The notes under the pieces: generated by a model | What the model saw: the letters and a program-made list of their open reading frames with translations, nothing else | Told to the model about the DNA's origin: nothing | Databases searched by the model: none | Assembly (NCBI GenBank): GCA_937138475.1 | Contig: CAKZPD010000024.1 | Location: forward strand, 1 to 36,193 | Direction: 5' to 3' | From: an uncultured Sulfitobacter sp. | GTDB lineage: Bacteria > Pseudomonadota > Alphaproteobacteria > Rhodobacterales > Rhodobacteraceae | Length of the DNA: 36,193 nt | Shown: positions 9,623-17,802 of the stretch, piece after piece | Layout of the letters: each line of letters opens with the position of its first letter | Position numbering within the stretch: position 1 is the stretch's first letter | Program-made: the position numbers and the translations under genes

Positions 9623-9648
9623 TTTTATTGATCCGTCAATCAATAAAA
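9623..9648. promoter_or_regulatory. Candidate BetI operator
   Basis: Perfect 10-bp inverted repeat TTTTATTGAT (9623-9632), six-base spacer, ATCAATAAAA (9639-9648). It also contains ATTGA-N4-TCAAT (9627-9640), close to the BetI box as I know it from Escherichia coli and other bacteria. It lies 42-67 bp upstream of the betI start and directly after the stop of the upstream DMT gene. The AT-rich arms contrast with the GC-rich surroundings. Confidence 0.65.
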
Positions 9649-9653
9649 CCCGA

Positions 9654-10559
9654 TCAGATCTTCATGGCCGGGGATGGCGGCGTGGTCGGCGCCCGGTTCA
9701 GCACCGCTTCGCGCCAGGTGATAAAGGTCACCGACGCCAAGATCACCACCCCGCCCAGGATCACCCACATGTCGATGGCTTCGTCAAACACCAGATAGCC
9801 CAGCAATATCGCCCAAACCAGCTGGGTGAATGTGACGGGTTGGGTCACGGTCATCGGGGCGGCAGCAAAGGCCAACGTCATCGTATAATGGCCCAAGGTC
9901 GCCACCGATGCCACCGCCGCCAGCAGCATCAACTGGGTCAAAGTGGGTGTAACCCAATGGACCAAAGCAAACGGCGCCAGGGTCAAGGTGACGAAAATCG
10001 ACAGCATGGCGACCACCACGGCGGGCTTGGCCTCATCTGCCAGCACTTTGGCAGTCAGGTATGACCCCGAAAACACCAAGGCCGCCCCCAGCATCGCCAG
10101 GTGCCCGGCGTTGATTTCACGAAATCCGGGCCGCAAGATGATCGCGGTGCCGATCAACGCGGCAATCACCGCAGCAATCCGGCGAAACGCCAGCCGTTCC
10201 CCCAAAAACAGGGCCGCCCCGATGGTGACATAAACCGGCGCCAGGTAATTCATCGCAGTCACATCAGCAATCGGAATGCGCACCATGGCATAGAACCACA
10301 AAATCACTCCCAGCCCGTGAAAGACCCCCCGCGTGCCAAAAAGGCGCCACTGGCGCGGGGTCAGCCGGGCCGCCCGCATCGCTGGCAAAGCCGGGAGCAA
10401 GAACACCAACCCGATGAAATACCGCAAAAAGGCTGCTTCGGCCGGAGGCACACCGTCACCGACATATTTCACCAACGCCGTCACCGCGATAAAGCAGGCG
10501 CCAGTCGCCAACATCCAAAACACCCCCACCAGGGGCCGAGATACTTTTTCAGACTTCAT
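9654..10559 (-). CDS. DMT-superfamily (EamA) transporter
   Basis: Inner-membrane protein of the drug/metabolite transporter superfamily, 301 residues with ten predicted hydrophobic helices arranged as two EamA repeats. The first repeat includes FLRYFIGLVFLLPALPAM and the loop AMNYLAPVYVTIGAALFLGERLAFRR; the second includes the matching TQLVWAILLGYLVFDEAIDMW. The conserved acidic residue after the sixth-turn helix (LGERL, FDEAI) is normal for the family. The substrate cannot be assigned. It lies just upstream of the betI operator in the same direction, so some readthrough into the bet operon is possible, but there is no evidence that it carries choline or betaine. The start ATG is at 10559. 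Confidence 0.85.
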   Translation of the reverse strand: MKSEKVSRPLVGVFWMLATGACFIAVTALVKYVGDGVPPAEAAFLRYFIGLVFLLPALPAMRAARLTPRQWRLFGTRGVFHGLGVILWFYAMVRIPIADVTAMNYLAPVYVTIGAALFLGERLAFRRIAAVIAALIGTAIILRPGFREINAGHLAMLGAALVFSGSYLTAKVLADEAKPAVVVAMLSIFVTLTLAPFALVHWVTPTLTQLMLLAAVASVATLGHYTMTLAFAAAPMTVTQPVTFTQLVWAILLGYLVFDEAIDMWVILGGVVILASVTFITWREAVLNRAPTTPPSPAMKI

Positions 10560-10599
10560 GGCGGCGACGACACTCTAATTTTGCGGCAACCACAAGGGT

Positions 10600-11199
10600 T
10601 CACATCGTCAAAAGCTTGACAGCAATCGCCCACATGGTCACGGCAATCAGACCATCCAGAATTTGCCAACTGCGCGGCCGGGCAAACAGCGGCGCCAGCA
10701 TCCGCGCCCCATAACCCAGGGCAAAGAAAAAGCAAAAGCTGGCCAGAACCGCGCCCACACCAAAGCTCAGCCGGTCGTCATATTGCGCCGAAACAGACCC
10801 CAATAACACCACGGTATCCAGATAGACATGCGGGTTCAGCCAGGTCAGGGCCAGCACCGTCAGGATCGTGCGGTGCAAGGACACCCGCGCCGGCCCCTCG
10901 GCCGCAAGCGCATGCCCCCCCGCCCAGGCCGACCGGGCATTGCGCCACCCATACCACAGCAAAAACCCGGCACCGCCAAACCGCATCACCGGCTCAAACC
11001 ACGGCAAAGCGCTGCCAATGCTGCCAAACCCGGCCACACCTGCGGCAATCAACAGCGCGTCCGACGCGGCACAGGTCAAACAGACCCAGAACACATGCTG
11101 ACGCGCCAGCCCTTGCCGCAAAACAAAGGCATTCTGCGCCCCGATCGCCAAAATCAGTGATAGCGACAGCAGGAAACCGGCAAAAACAGCTGTGCTCAT
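10600..11199 (-). CDS. LysE/ArgO-family amino-acid exporter
   Basis: Membrane exporter for basic amino acids (lysine or arginine) in characterised members; 199 residues with about six membrane spans. The N-terminal helix GFLLSLSLILAIGAQNAFVLRQG is the LysE/ArgO signature (GAQNAFVLRQG). The central TWLNPHVYLDTVVLLGS contains the conserved NPH-YLD segment of the same clade, distinguishing it from RhtB-type homoserine exporters. Its start follows the yebC stop by three bases, so it is probably co-transcribed with yebC. No LysG/ArgP-type regulator is adjacent, unlike many lysE loci, so its control is not visible here. Function is by family similarity only. Confidence 0.88.
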   Translation of the reverse strand: MSTAVFAGFLLSLSLILAIGAQNAFVLRQGLARQHVFWVCLTCAASDALLIAAGVAGFGSIGSALPWFEPVMRFGGAGFLLWYGWRNARSAWAGGHALAAEGPARVSLHRTILTVLALTWLNPHVYLDTVVLLGSVSAQYDDRLSFGVGAVLASFCFFFALGYGARMLAPLFARPRSWQILDGLIAVTMWAIAVKLLTM

Positions 11200-11202
11200 G
11201 GA

Positions 11203-11943
11203 TTACAGCTGCGCCATGACCTCGTCCGAGGCCTCAAAATTCGTGGTAACGCGCTGCACATCATCGTCATCCTCAAGCGCATCCACCAGCTTCATCAGCT
11301 TTTGCATCGCCTCCAGGTCCATCTCGGTCGATGTGGTCGGCCGCCAAACCAGCTTGGTGCTGTCGCTTTCCCCCAACGCCGCCTCAAGCGCGGTCGCCAC
11401 CTCGTTCAGGTCGGTATCCGCACACCAGATCACATGCGCCTCCTCCGAGGTCTCAACATCCTCGGCGCCCGCCTCAATCGCCGCCATCATCACCGTGTCT
11501 GCATCGCCAACCCCAGCCGGATAGGTCACCTCGCCCTTGCGGTCGAACATAAAGCCAACGCTGCCGGTCTCGCCCAGATTGCCGCCGTTCTTGGTAAAGG
11601 TCGACCGCACATTCGACGCGGTGCGATTGCGGTTGTCGGTCATCGCTTCAACGATCACGGCGACACCGCCCGGCCCATACCCCTCATACCGGATTTCCTC
11701 GAAATCCTCGCCCTCACCGGCCTGGGATTTCTTGATCGCCCGCTCGATCACATCCTTGGGCACCGATTGCGACTTGGCCTCTTTGACTGCCAACCGCAGC
11801 CGCGGGTTCTTGTCGGGATCCGGATCGCCCATCTTGGCGGCCACCGTGATCTCCTTGCTCAACTTCGAGAACAATTTCGCGCGCACAGAATCCTGGCGGT
11901 TCTTGCGATGTTGAATATTTGCCCATTTTGAGTGGCCAGCCAT
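11203..11943 (-). CDS. yebC: YebC/TACO1-family translation/transcription factor
   Basis: Cytoplasmic protein of the YebC/PmpR/TACO1 family; members help translation of difficult peptides or act as regulators. It has 246 residues from the ATG at 11943, with GGAG seven bases upstream. The canonical N-terminus [18 protein letters not shown] fixes the start; the reading frame extends 21 codons further upstream without support. The family signatures follow: [45 protein letters not shown] and [15 protein letters not shown]. The C-terminus is acidic ([17 protein letters not shown]), as usual. The gene sits alone upstream of the LysE exporter rather than beside ruvC. Confidence 0.95.
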   Translation of the reverse strand: MAGHSKWANIQHRKNRQDSVRAKLFSKLSKEITVAAKMGDPDPDKNPRLRLAVKEAKSQSVPKDVIERAIKKSQAGEGEDFEEIRYEGYGPGGVAVIVEAMTDNRNRTASNVRSTFTKNGGNLGETGSVGFMFDRKGEVTYPAGVGDADTVMMAAIEAGAEDVETSEEAHVIWCADTDLNEVATALEAALGESDSTKLVWRPTTSTEMDLEAMQKLMKLVDALEDDDDVQRVTTNFEASDEVMAQL

Positions 11944-12250
11944 ATGAGTCTCCGAGAATGTACCAAAGGCCCCGCAGGGCTCGCCCCATATAGACCAGCG
12001 CCGCACCGGGTTTCAAGCCGCCCGCCAGCCCCGCCCCCACTGCCCCCGCCAGATCAGCCCCCGCCCCTGCCATTCTTTTGTTGCCAAATATCCCCGCCGG
12101 AGGCTCCCCCCGCCGCCACGGCGCGCTGGGGCGCATCGCCCTGCCGCTACCGCAGCAACAATCGCCCCCAAAATCGCCCCAAAAATCACCCCTGGAACCC
12201 GGCACTAAAAACCTGTCGCACCGCCCCCGATTACCCGCTAGCCTGCGCAT
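11944..12250. other. Intergenic region between divergent yebC and the first DASS gene
   Basis: About 300 bases, very GC- and CCCC-rich on the plus strand. It holds the yebC ribosome site at the left end and a repeat copy (12073-12107). I see no convincing gene or RNA in it. Promoters for both flanking genes should lie here but no clear sigma-70 boxes stand out. Confidence 0.6.
12073..12107 (+). repeat. Dispersed intergenic repeat, copy B
   Basis: Plus-strand copy: TTCTTTTGTT (12073-12082), GCC, then AAATATCCCCGCCGGAGGC and TCC. It is almost identical to copies C and D. Unlike those, it is not directly after a stop codon; it lies between the yebC start and the DASS gene start. Confidence 0.75.
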
Positions 12251-14023
12251 ATGAGCACCGACCAAATCATCCTCTTTGGCCTCTTCACGGCTGTCTTCGC
12301 CCTGCTGATCTGGGGGAAATACCGCTATGATATGGTGGCATTCTGTGCGCTGATGATCGCGGCGGCCACCGGCGTCGTCCCCACCGATCAGGTCTTCTCG
12401 GGCTTTGGACACCCGGCGACGCTGGTGGTGGCGCTGGTGCTGATCGTCTCCGCCGGACTGGTACGCTCCGGGGCGGTCTTCCTGATCACCCGCACCTTGG
12501 TTGACGCCAGCCGCAGCCTGGGCAGCCACATCGCCCTGATGGGGGCGGTCGGCGGCCTGCTGTCGGCCTTCATGAACAACGTCGCAGCGCTGGCGCTGCT
12601 GATGCCGGTCGATATCCAAACCGCTCGCAAGGCCGGGCGCAATCCCGGCCTCTCCCTCATGCCGCTGTCTTTTGCCACGATCCTTGGCGGCATGGTGACG
12701 CTGATTGGCACCCCGCCCAATATCATCATCGCCTCGATCCGTCAGGACGCGCTTGGCACGCCATTTCGCATGTTCGATTTCGCCCCCGTCGGCGCGGCGG
12801 CGGCCTTGGCGGGTCTGGCCTTTGTCGCCCTGATCGGCTGGCGCCTTATCCCGCCGGGCCAAGACAGCGCCCAATCGCTTGGCGATCTGTCTGAATATAT
12901 CGCCGAGCTGACCCTCCCGGCCGGCAACAAACACATCGGAAAACGCCTGCGCGACCTTCTGCCCACAGCCGAACAAACCGACACGGCAATCCTTGGGCTG
13001 ATCCGCGATGGCCAGCGGCGCTATGGGCGGGCGCTCAACACGCAACTTGCCGCCGATGACATCATCGTCCTCGAAGCCACCCCCGAGGGGCTGGATGAAT
13101 TTCGCAGCACCCTCGACCTGGCCCTGGCAGACCAAGACCGCCAAGACCGCCTGAACGCCGCCGGCGAAGGCGTCGAACTGATCGAAGTCGTGGTCCCCGA
13201 CACCGCCCGCATCATGGGCAAAACCGCCCAATCCATCGGGCTGATCTGGCGCCAGAACACGGTGCTGCTGGGGGTGGCCCGGCGCGGCAAGCGGATCATG
13301 AAACAACTGCGCACCACCCAGATCGAAGCCGGAGACATCCTGCTCCTGTTGGTGCCGCGCGAAACCGGCGCCCATGTCACCGATTGGCTGGGCTGCCTGC
13401 CCCTGGCCGATCGGGGCCTGACCGTCACCCAAAACAACAAGACCGCCCTGGCCATCGGGCTGTTTGCTGCGGCTGTCCTGGCCGCCAGCACCGGCCTTCT
13501 CTATCTACCGGTGGCGCTGGGGCTGGTCGTTGCCGCCTATGTCCTGGCAAAAATCCTGCCGCTTTCCGACATATACGATCACATAAACTGGCCCGTGGTG
13601 GTTCTGCTTGGCTCCATGATCCCGCTCGGCGCCGCTTTGGAAAGCTCGGGCGGCACGGCGCTGATCGCCGGCGCCCTGCTCAACTGGACCAGCGCCCTGC
13701 CCGCCTGGGCGGTGCTGACCGTGCTGATGGTGGTTACCATGACCCTCTCGGATGTGCTCAACAACACCGCCACCACCATCGTCGCCGCACCGATCGCCAT
13801 CCAAATGGCACACAGCCTCGGCGTTTCCGCAGATCCTTTTTTGATGGCTGTCGCCGTGGCCGCCTCGGCGGCCTTCCTGACGCCCATCGGCCATAAAAAC
13901 AACACGCTGATCCTCGGCCCCGGCGGCTACCGCTTTGGTGATTACTGGCGCATGGGCCTGCCGCTAGAACTGCTCATTGTCGCCGTCTCCATTCCGATGA
14001 TCCTGATCACCTGGCCGCTCTGA
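12251..14023 (+). CDS. SLC13/DASS-family transporter with two RCK_C (TrkA-C) domains
   Basis: Membrane transporter of the divalent anion:sodium symporter group, 590 residues; bacterial members with this layout carry sulfate, dicarboxylates or similar anions, and the substrate here is unknown. The N-terminal membrane half contains the SNT-type motif of the family (FMNNVAALALLMPVD and GTPPNIIIASIR). The middle (about residues 210-385) is soluble and holds two RCK_C-like modules (ADDIIVLEATPEGLDEF, AGDILLLLVPRE). The second membrane half repeats the motif as SDVLNNTATTIVAAP and TPIGHKNNTLILGPGGYRF. Start ATG 12251. It is convergent with a paralogue of the same architecture at 14110-15888, with only 86 bp between their stops. 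Confidence 0.88.
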   Translation: MSTDQIILFGLFTAVFALLIWGKYRYDMVAFCALMIAAATGVVPTDQVFSGFGHPATLVVALVLIVSAGLVRSGAVFLITRTLVDASRSLGSHIALMGAVGGLLSAFMNNVAALALLMPVDIQTARKAGRNPGLSLMPLSFATILGGMVTLIGTPPNIIIASIRQDALGTPFRMFDFAPVGAAAALAGLAFVALIGWRLIPPGQDSAQSLGDLSEYIAELTLPAGNKHIGKRLRDLLPTAEQTDTAILGLIRDGQRRYGRALNTQLAADDIIVLEATPEGLDEFRSTLDLALADQDRQDRLNAAGEGVELIEVVVPDTARIMGKTAQSIGLIWRQNTVLLGVARRGKRIMKQLRTTQIEAGDILLLLVPRETGAHVTDWLGCLPLADRGLTVTQNNKTALAIGLFAAAVLAASTGLLYLPVALGLVVAAYVLAKILPLSDIYDHINWPVVVLLGSMIPLGAALESSGGTALIAGALLNWTSALPAWAVLTVLMVVTMTLSDVLNNTATTIVAAPIAIQMAHSLGVSADPFLMAVAVAASAAFLTPIGHKNNTLILGPGGYRFGDYWRMGLPLELLIVAVSIPMILITWPL

Positions 14024-14034
14024 CCCGCCTGCAT

Positions 14035-14069
14035 TTCTTTTGTTCCTAAATATCCCCGCCGGAGGCTCC
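14035..14069 (+). repeat. Dispersed intergenic repeat, copy C
   Basis: Plus-strand copy beginning TTCTTTTGTT (14035-14044), CCT, then AAATATCCCCGCCGGAGGC and TCC. It starts 11 bases after the stop of the upstream DASS gene and occupies the gap between the two convergent transporters. Confidence 0.75.
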
Positions 14070-14109
14070 CACACATCGCCGCCATCCCCGGCCCTGCGCA
14101 ATGGGAACG

Positions 14110-15888
14110 CTACAGCGGCCAGATCAGCGGGATAATCAACGACACGATCACCGCCATGCTGACATTCAACGGCACGCCGATGCGCATAAAATCGGTAAAC
14201 CGATAACCGCCGGGTCCGTAAATCAACGTGTTGGTCTGATACCCGATGGGCGTTGCAAAGGCACAAGAGGCAGCAACCATCACCGCAACCACCAGGGGCC
14301 GCGCCTCAAGCCCCAGCGCCGCCGCAAGGCCAACCGCCAAAGGCGTCATGATCACCGCCACCGCATTGTTTGACACGATTTCCGTCAGGGTGCTGGTCAT
14401 GACAAAAACCACCAGCACCACGGCAAATGGCGGCAATTGCGCCAGCTGCGGCGCGATATGGCCCACCAACAACGTGATCGCCCCTGAATTTTGCAACCCG
14501 GCCCCAACCGCAAGCATGGCAAAGATCAACGCCAGCAAACGCCCGTCGATAAACGAAAATGCCTCGTCTGCGTCGATACAGCGTGTGGCCAGCACCAGGG
14601 CCACCGCCAAAATCGCCAGCAGCAAGATCGGCGCCACATTCAGCGCCGCCAAGACCACAATCGCGCCCAGCGCGGTGATGGCAATGGGCGCATGGCTGCG
14701 CCGATACGCCCGCGCCGACGGATGCGAGACATCGGCCAGATCCATATCGGCGGCCAAACGCTGGATCTCTTCGGCGGCCCCCTCAAGCAGCAGGGTATCG
14801 CCAACTTTGACCACCATGTCCTCAAGCTGTTGGCCCATGTTCTGATTCCGCCGGTGCACCGCCAGCGGATACACCCCATAGCGCCGCCGCAATCGCAGCG
14901 CCCCGATCGTGCGCCCCACCATCTTGCAACCGGGGGTGATCAGCACCTCAACCGTCGAGGTTTCAACCTCGGACAGCTGATCGACGCTGCGCAGATCCTT
15001 GTTGGATTGCAGGCCCAGCAGCTCGCTCATTTGGGTGCGCAGCACGACCCGATCCCCGGTTTGCAACACCACACTGCCCAGCATCTTGCGCAGCGACCGT
15101 TCCGCGCGAATCACATCAAACAGCCGCACCCCGTCGCGCTGAAAGGCCGCGACATCGGCCACCGACGCCCCGATCAGGGTCGAACGCGGCGGGATTACCA
15201 CCTCGGTCAGGAATTTCTTGCGGGTGCGATCTGTCAGCATCCCGGCCATGCTGTCCCGATCCGGCAACAACCGGCGCCCGAACAGCGCCAAGTATATCAG
15301 CCCCCACAGGCATACCACCAACCCGATGGGCAGAATTTCAAAAATGCTGAAGGGCGCCAACCCCTGATCGCGCGCCACCCCATCCACCAACAGGTTGGTC
15401 GAGGTTCCAATCAAGGTCAGCGATCCGCCCATGATCGCCGCATAGCTAAGCGGGATCAGCAGCTTTGAGGCCTTGGTCCCCAGGCTTCGGCTTAGCTGCA
15501 CCAGAACCGGGATCATCACAACAACAACGGGCGTATTGTTCATCACCGCCGATCCGGCCATCACCGCCAGCAGAACCCCCACCACCGCACGTTTGGGATA
15601 GCGCGCCGCCGCGCGTTCGGCAAACCGCGTCAACACATCCAGCGCCCCGGTGCGCACCAGCGCGCCCATGACGATAAACATCGCCGCAATGGTCCAGGGC
15701 GCCGGATTGGACAAAACCGCCAATGCGCTGTCATAAGGCAAGATGCCGCTGATCAACATCACCGCCGATCCGCAAAGCGCCACCACCTCGGTTGGATAGG
15801 TTTCGCGCAGGAACAAGGTGAACATCAAGGCGACAATCGCCAGGGCAAGCAACGCGCTGACCAGTGGCGAGAACTCAATAAGCGTCAT
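14110..15888 (-). CDS. SLC13/DASS-family transporter with two RCK_C domains (second copy)
   Basis: Paralogue of the 12251-14023 protein, 592 residues, with the same order: membrane half, two RCK_C modules (TGDRVVLRTQMSELLGL, VGDTLLLEGAAEEIQRL), membrane half. Family motifs are VMNNTPVVVVMIPVL, IGTSTNLLVDGVAR, EIVSNNAVAVIMTPLAVG and TPIGYQTNTLIYGPGGYRF. The two proteins share motif positions and even the C-terminal IWPL/TWPL ending, but their sequences are far from identical, so this is an old pair rather than a recent duplication. Substrate unknown; sulfate or dicarboxylate transport is typical of the family. Start ATG 15888; the next gene upstream (15921) runs the same way but ends before it. 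Confidence 0.88.
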   Translation of the reverse strand: MTLIEFSPLVSALLALAIVALMFTLFLRETYPTEVVALCGSAVMLISGILPYDSALAVLSNPAPWTIAAMFIVMGALVRTGALDVLTRFAERAAARYPKRAVVGVLLAVMAGSAVMNNTPVVVVMIPVLVQLSRSLGTKASKLLIPLSYAAIMGGSLTLIGTSTNLLVDGVARDQGLAPFSIFEILPIGLVVCLWGLIYLALFGRRLLPDRDSMAGMLTDRTRKKFLTEVVIPPRSTLIGASVADVAAFQRDGVRLFDVIRAERSLRKMLGSVVLQTGDRVVLRTQMSELLGLQSNKDLRSVDQLSEVETSTVEVLITPGCKMVGRTIGALRLRRRYGVYPLAVHRRNQNMGQQLEDMVVKVGDTLLLEGAAEEIQRLAADMDLADVSHPSARAYRRSHAPIAITALGAIVVLAALNVAPILLLAILAVALVLATRCIDADEAFSFIDGRLLALIFAMLAVGAGLQNSGAITLLVGHIAPQLAQLPPFAVVLVVFVMTSTLTEIVSNNAVAVIMTPLAVGLAAALGLEARPLVVAVMVAASCAFATPIGYQTNTLIYGPGGYRFTDFMRIGVPLNVSMAVIVSLIIPLIWPL

Positions 15889-15920
15889 GGGTTGGCCTAT
15901 CTTACTGGCGACAATACCGC

Positions 15921-16844
15921 TTAACTGTCGCCCATTGCCCCCTCAAGGGCAAGCGCTGGACGCCGCCGGGGTTGAACGAAATACATGCCGCAAAACATCA
16001 GCACCATCGCCACCCACAGCGCCGGAGCGAGGGCCTCGGACAAGATCAGCCCGGCCCAGAGTATCCCAAAGCCCGTCACCAAATAGCTGACCTGCACCGC
16101 GAACACCGGACCGGTGCGCCCCACCATCCAGACATAACCCGCATAGACCAGAACATGCAGCACCGACCCAAGGCCATGCGCCGCCCCCTGCACCGATACC
16201 AACTGGGCCGGAGCAATCCACTGCCCGCTGGCCAACGCCACCGGCAACGAGATCAGCGCCGACACCAAGGACGCGCCAAACAACACCTGCAACGGGCTAA
16301 GCCCGGCCGTGCCCCATTTGGCCACACAATTGCCTTCGATCCCATAGCAAAGGCTGGCAATCAACGCGACACCCACCCAAAACGCCGGGATATCACCGCT
16401 GAGACGCGCGCCAGGCAGGATGATGATCATCACCCCCAAAAGGCCCAACAGCAGCCCGGCAAAGCGCCGCATCGCAAACCGATCCAGCCCCAAGGCAAGG
16501 GCAATCGGAAAGGCAAACATCGGCACCATGGACAGCAGCAGGGACATCACCCCGGACGGCAGCTGCGCCGCCGCCTGATAGGACGCCGAATTGGGCAGCA
16601 AAGTGCCAATCACCGCGATATAGCCATACACCACCAAATGCGGGCGTTTCAGCGGCAGGCCCAGCCCGCGCACCCGGCAAATCACTGCCATCAAGGCGGT
16701 TCCGATCAACGTTTGCCAAAAGATCAGACCGAAATGCTGAAACCCTGTGGACACCGCAATTTTCGTCATTGGAATGGTGAACCCCCAGCCGGCCCCCAGC
16801 AAGGTCAGCAGCAGCGCAAAAAGCAGCGTTTGCCGCGCGGTCAT
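15921..16844 (-). CDS. DMT-superfamily (EamA) transporter
   Basis: Ten-helix inner-membrane protein, 307 residues, with two EamA repeats (WGFTIPMTKIAVSTGFQHFG to LLGLLGVMIIILPG, and FWVGVALIASLCYGIEG to MFCGMYFVQP). The motif PSGVMSLLLSMVPMFAFPIAL corresponds to the usual substrate-path helix after the first repeat. The substrate is unknown. Its ATG overlaps the stop of the YmdB-type gene as ATGA, so the two are translated together. The sequence is clearly different from the DMT protein at 9654, so the two are not a recent duplication. Confidence 0.85.
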   Translation of the reverse strand: MTARQTLLFALLLTLLGAGWGFTIPMTKIAVSTGFQHFGLIFWQTLIGTALMAVICRVRGLGLPLKRPHLVVYGYIAVIGTLLPNSASYQAAAQLPSGVMSLLLSMVPMFAFPIALALGLDRFAMRRFAGLLLGLLGVMIIILPGARLSGDIPAFWVGVALIASLCYGIEGNCVAKWGTAGLSPLQVLFGASLVSALISLPVALASGQWIAPAQLVSVQGAAHGLGSVLHVLVYAGYVWMVGRTGPVFAVQVSYLVTGFGILWAGLILSEALAPALWVAMVLMFCGMYFVQPRRRPALALEGAMGDS

Positions 16845-17653
16845 GGGGCCGCAGCCTGTAGCAGCCCGCCGCCGCGGACCATGGCGATCCGCGTGGCCTT
16901 GCCGCTGCGGTCGTCGGTTTCAACATAGACCCCGGCAAGCGTCGCCTCGGAGGCGGCGGGGGTAAAGCGGTCTTTTGGCATGCCGGTGATAAAGCGGCGC
17001 AGTGGTTCGACCTTGTCCATGCCGATGATGGAATTGTAATCGCCGCACATGCCGGCATCGGTCAGATAGCCGGTGCCGCCCTTAAGCACCATGGCATCAG
17101 CGGTTGGCACATGGGTATGGGTGCCCACCACCAGGCTGGCGCGCCCGTCGCACCAATGGCCCATGGCCATCTTTTCCGAGGTCGCCTCGCAATGGATATC
17201 GACGATGATCGCGCTGGCCTGACCGCCCAAGGGGTGGGTCTTGAGCACCGCATCAACCGCCGAGAAGGGATCGTCAAAGGGCCGTTTCATAAAGACCTGC
17301 CCCAGCACCTGTGTGACCAGAACCTTGCGCCCATTTTGTGCCGAGAGCAGGCGCGCGCCCTTGCCCGGCGCCGCACGCGAAAAGTTGAGGGGGCGAATGA
17401 TGCGCGGTTCGGATTCGATGAATTGCAGCATGTCCTTTTGATCAAAGGCATGGTCGCCAAGCGTCAGACAATCGGCCCCAGCATCGAGCAGCGCTTTGGC
17501 ATGGGCACCACTGAGCCCCATTCCAGAGGTCGCATTTTCGCCGTTGACCACCACGAAATCAAGCCGCCAGTCGCGGCGCAAGCGCGGCAGGTTTTCGGTT
17601 ATGGCACGCCGGCCCGCGCGCCCCATCACATCACCAAGGAATAATATCTTCAT
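16841..17653 (-). CDS. YmdB-family metallophosphoesterase (TIGR00282)
   Basis: Dinuclear-metal phosphoesterase; Bacillus YmdB hydrolyses 2',3'-cyclic nucleotides and cAMP in vitro and affects mRNA levels and biofilm formation. It has 270 residues. Metal-binding segments visible are D8 in LFLGDVMGRAG, E39 and N40 in VVNGENATSGMG, the third motif TLGDHAFDQKD, and the histidines of VDIHCEATSEK and VGTHTHVPTAD. In the third motif I would expect Asn (LGNH) from the Bacillus protein; here it is Asp, which may be a clade variant. The rest of the site is intact. Start ATG 17653. It is 149 bp downstream of the 5-FCL gene and overlaps the following DMT gene by four bases. Confidence 0.88.
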   Translation of the reverse strand: MKILFLGDVMGRAGRRAITENLPRLRRDWRLDFVVVNGENATSGMGLSGAHAKALLDAGADCLTLGDHAFDQKDMLQFIESEPRIIRPLNFSRAAPGKGARLLSAQNGRKVLVTQVLGQVFMKRPFDDPFSAVDAVLKTHPLGGQASAIIVDIHCEATSEKMAMGHWCDGRASLVVGTHTHVPTADAMVLKGGTGYLTDAGMCGDYNSIIGMDKVEPLRRFITGMPKDRFTPAASEATLAGVYVETDDRSGKATRIAMVRGGGLLQAAAP

Positions 17654-17760
17654 GAGATTGACCTAAGGCGCAGCGCCCGGCGCGGCAACAGGCTTTCGCA
17701 TTTGCGTGGCACTTTCCTGGGGTACGACCGCAACCGGCAGGACGGGGCGGCCAATGCTGG

Positions 17761-17796
17761 GGAGCCTCCGGCGGGGATATTTGGGAACAAAAGAAG
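17761..17796 (-). repeat. Dispersed intergenic repeat, copy D
   Basis: Minus-strand copy: TTCTTTTGTT (17795-17786), CCC, then AAATATCCCCGCCGGAGGC and TCCCC. It starts seven bases after the stop of the 5-FCL gene, reading in that gene's direction. Confidence 0.75.
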
Positions 17797-17802
17797 CCGA
17801 GG

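Noticed and set aside
11714..13432. 572-codon open frame on the minus strand
   Set aside because: Overlaps yebC and the antisense of the DASS gene; composition is Gly/Asp/Gln-rich without motifs, typical of a shadow.
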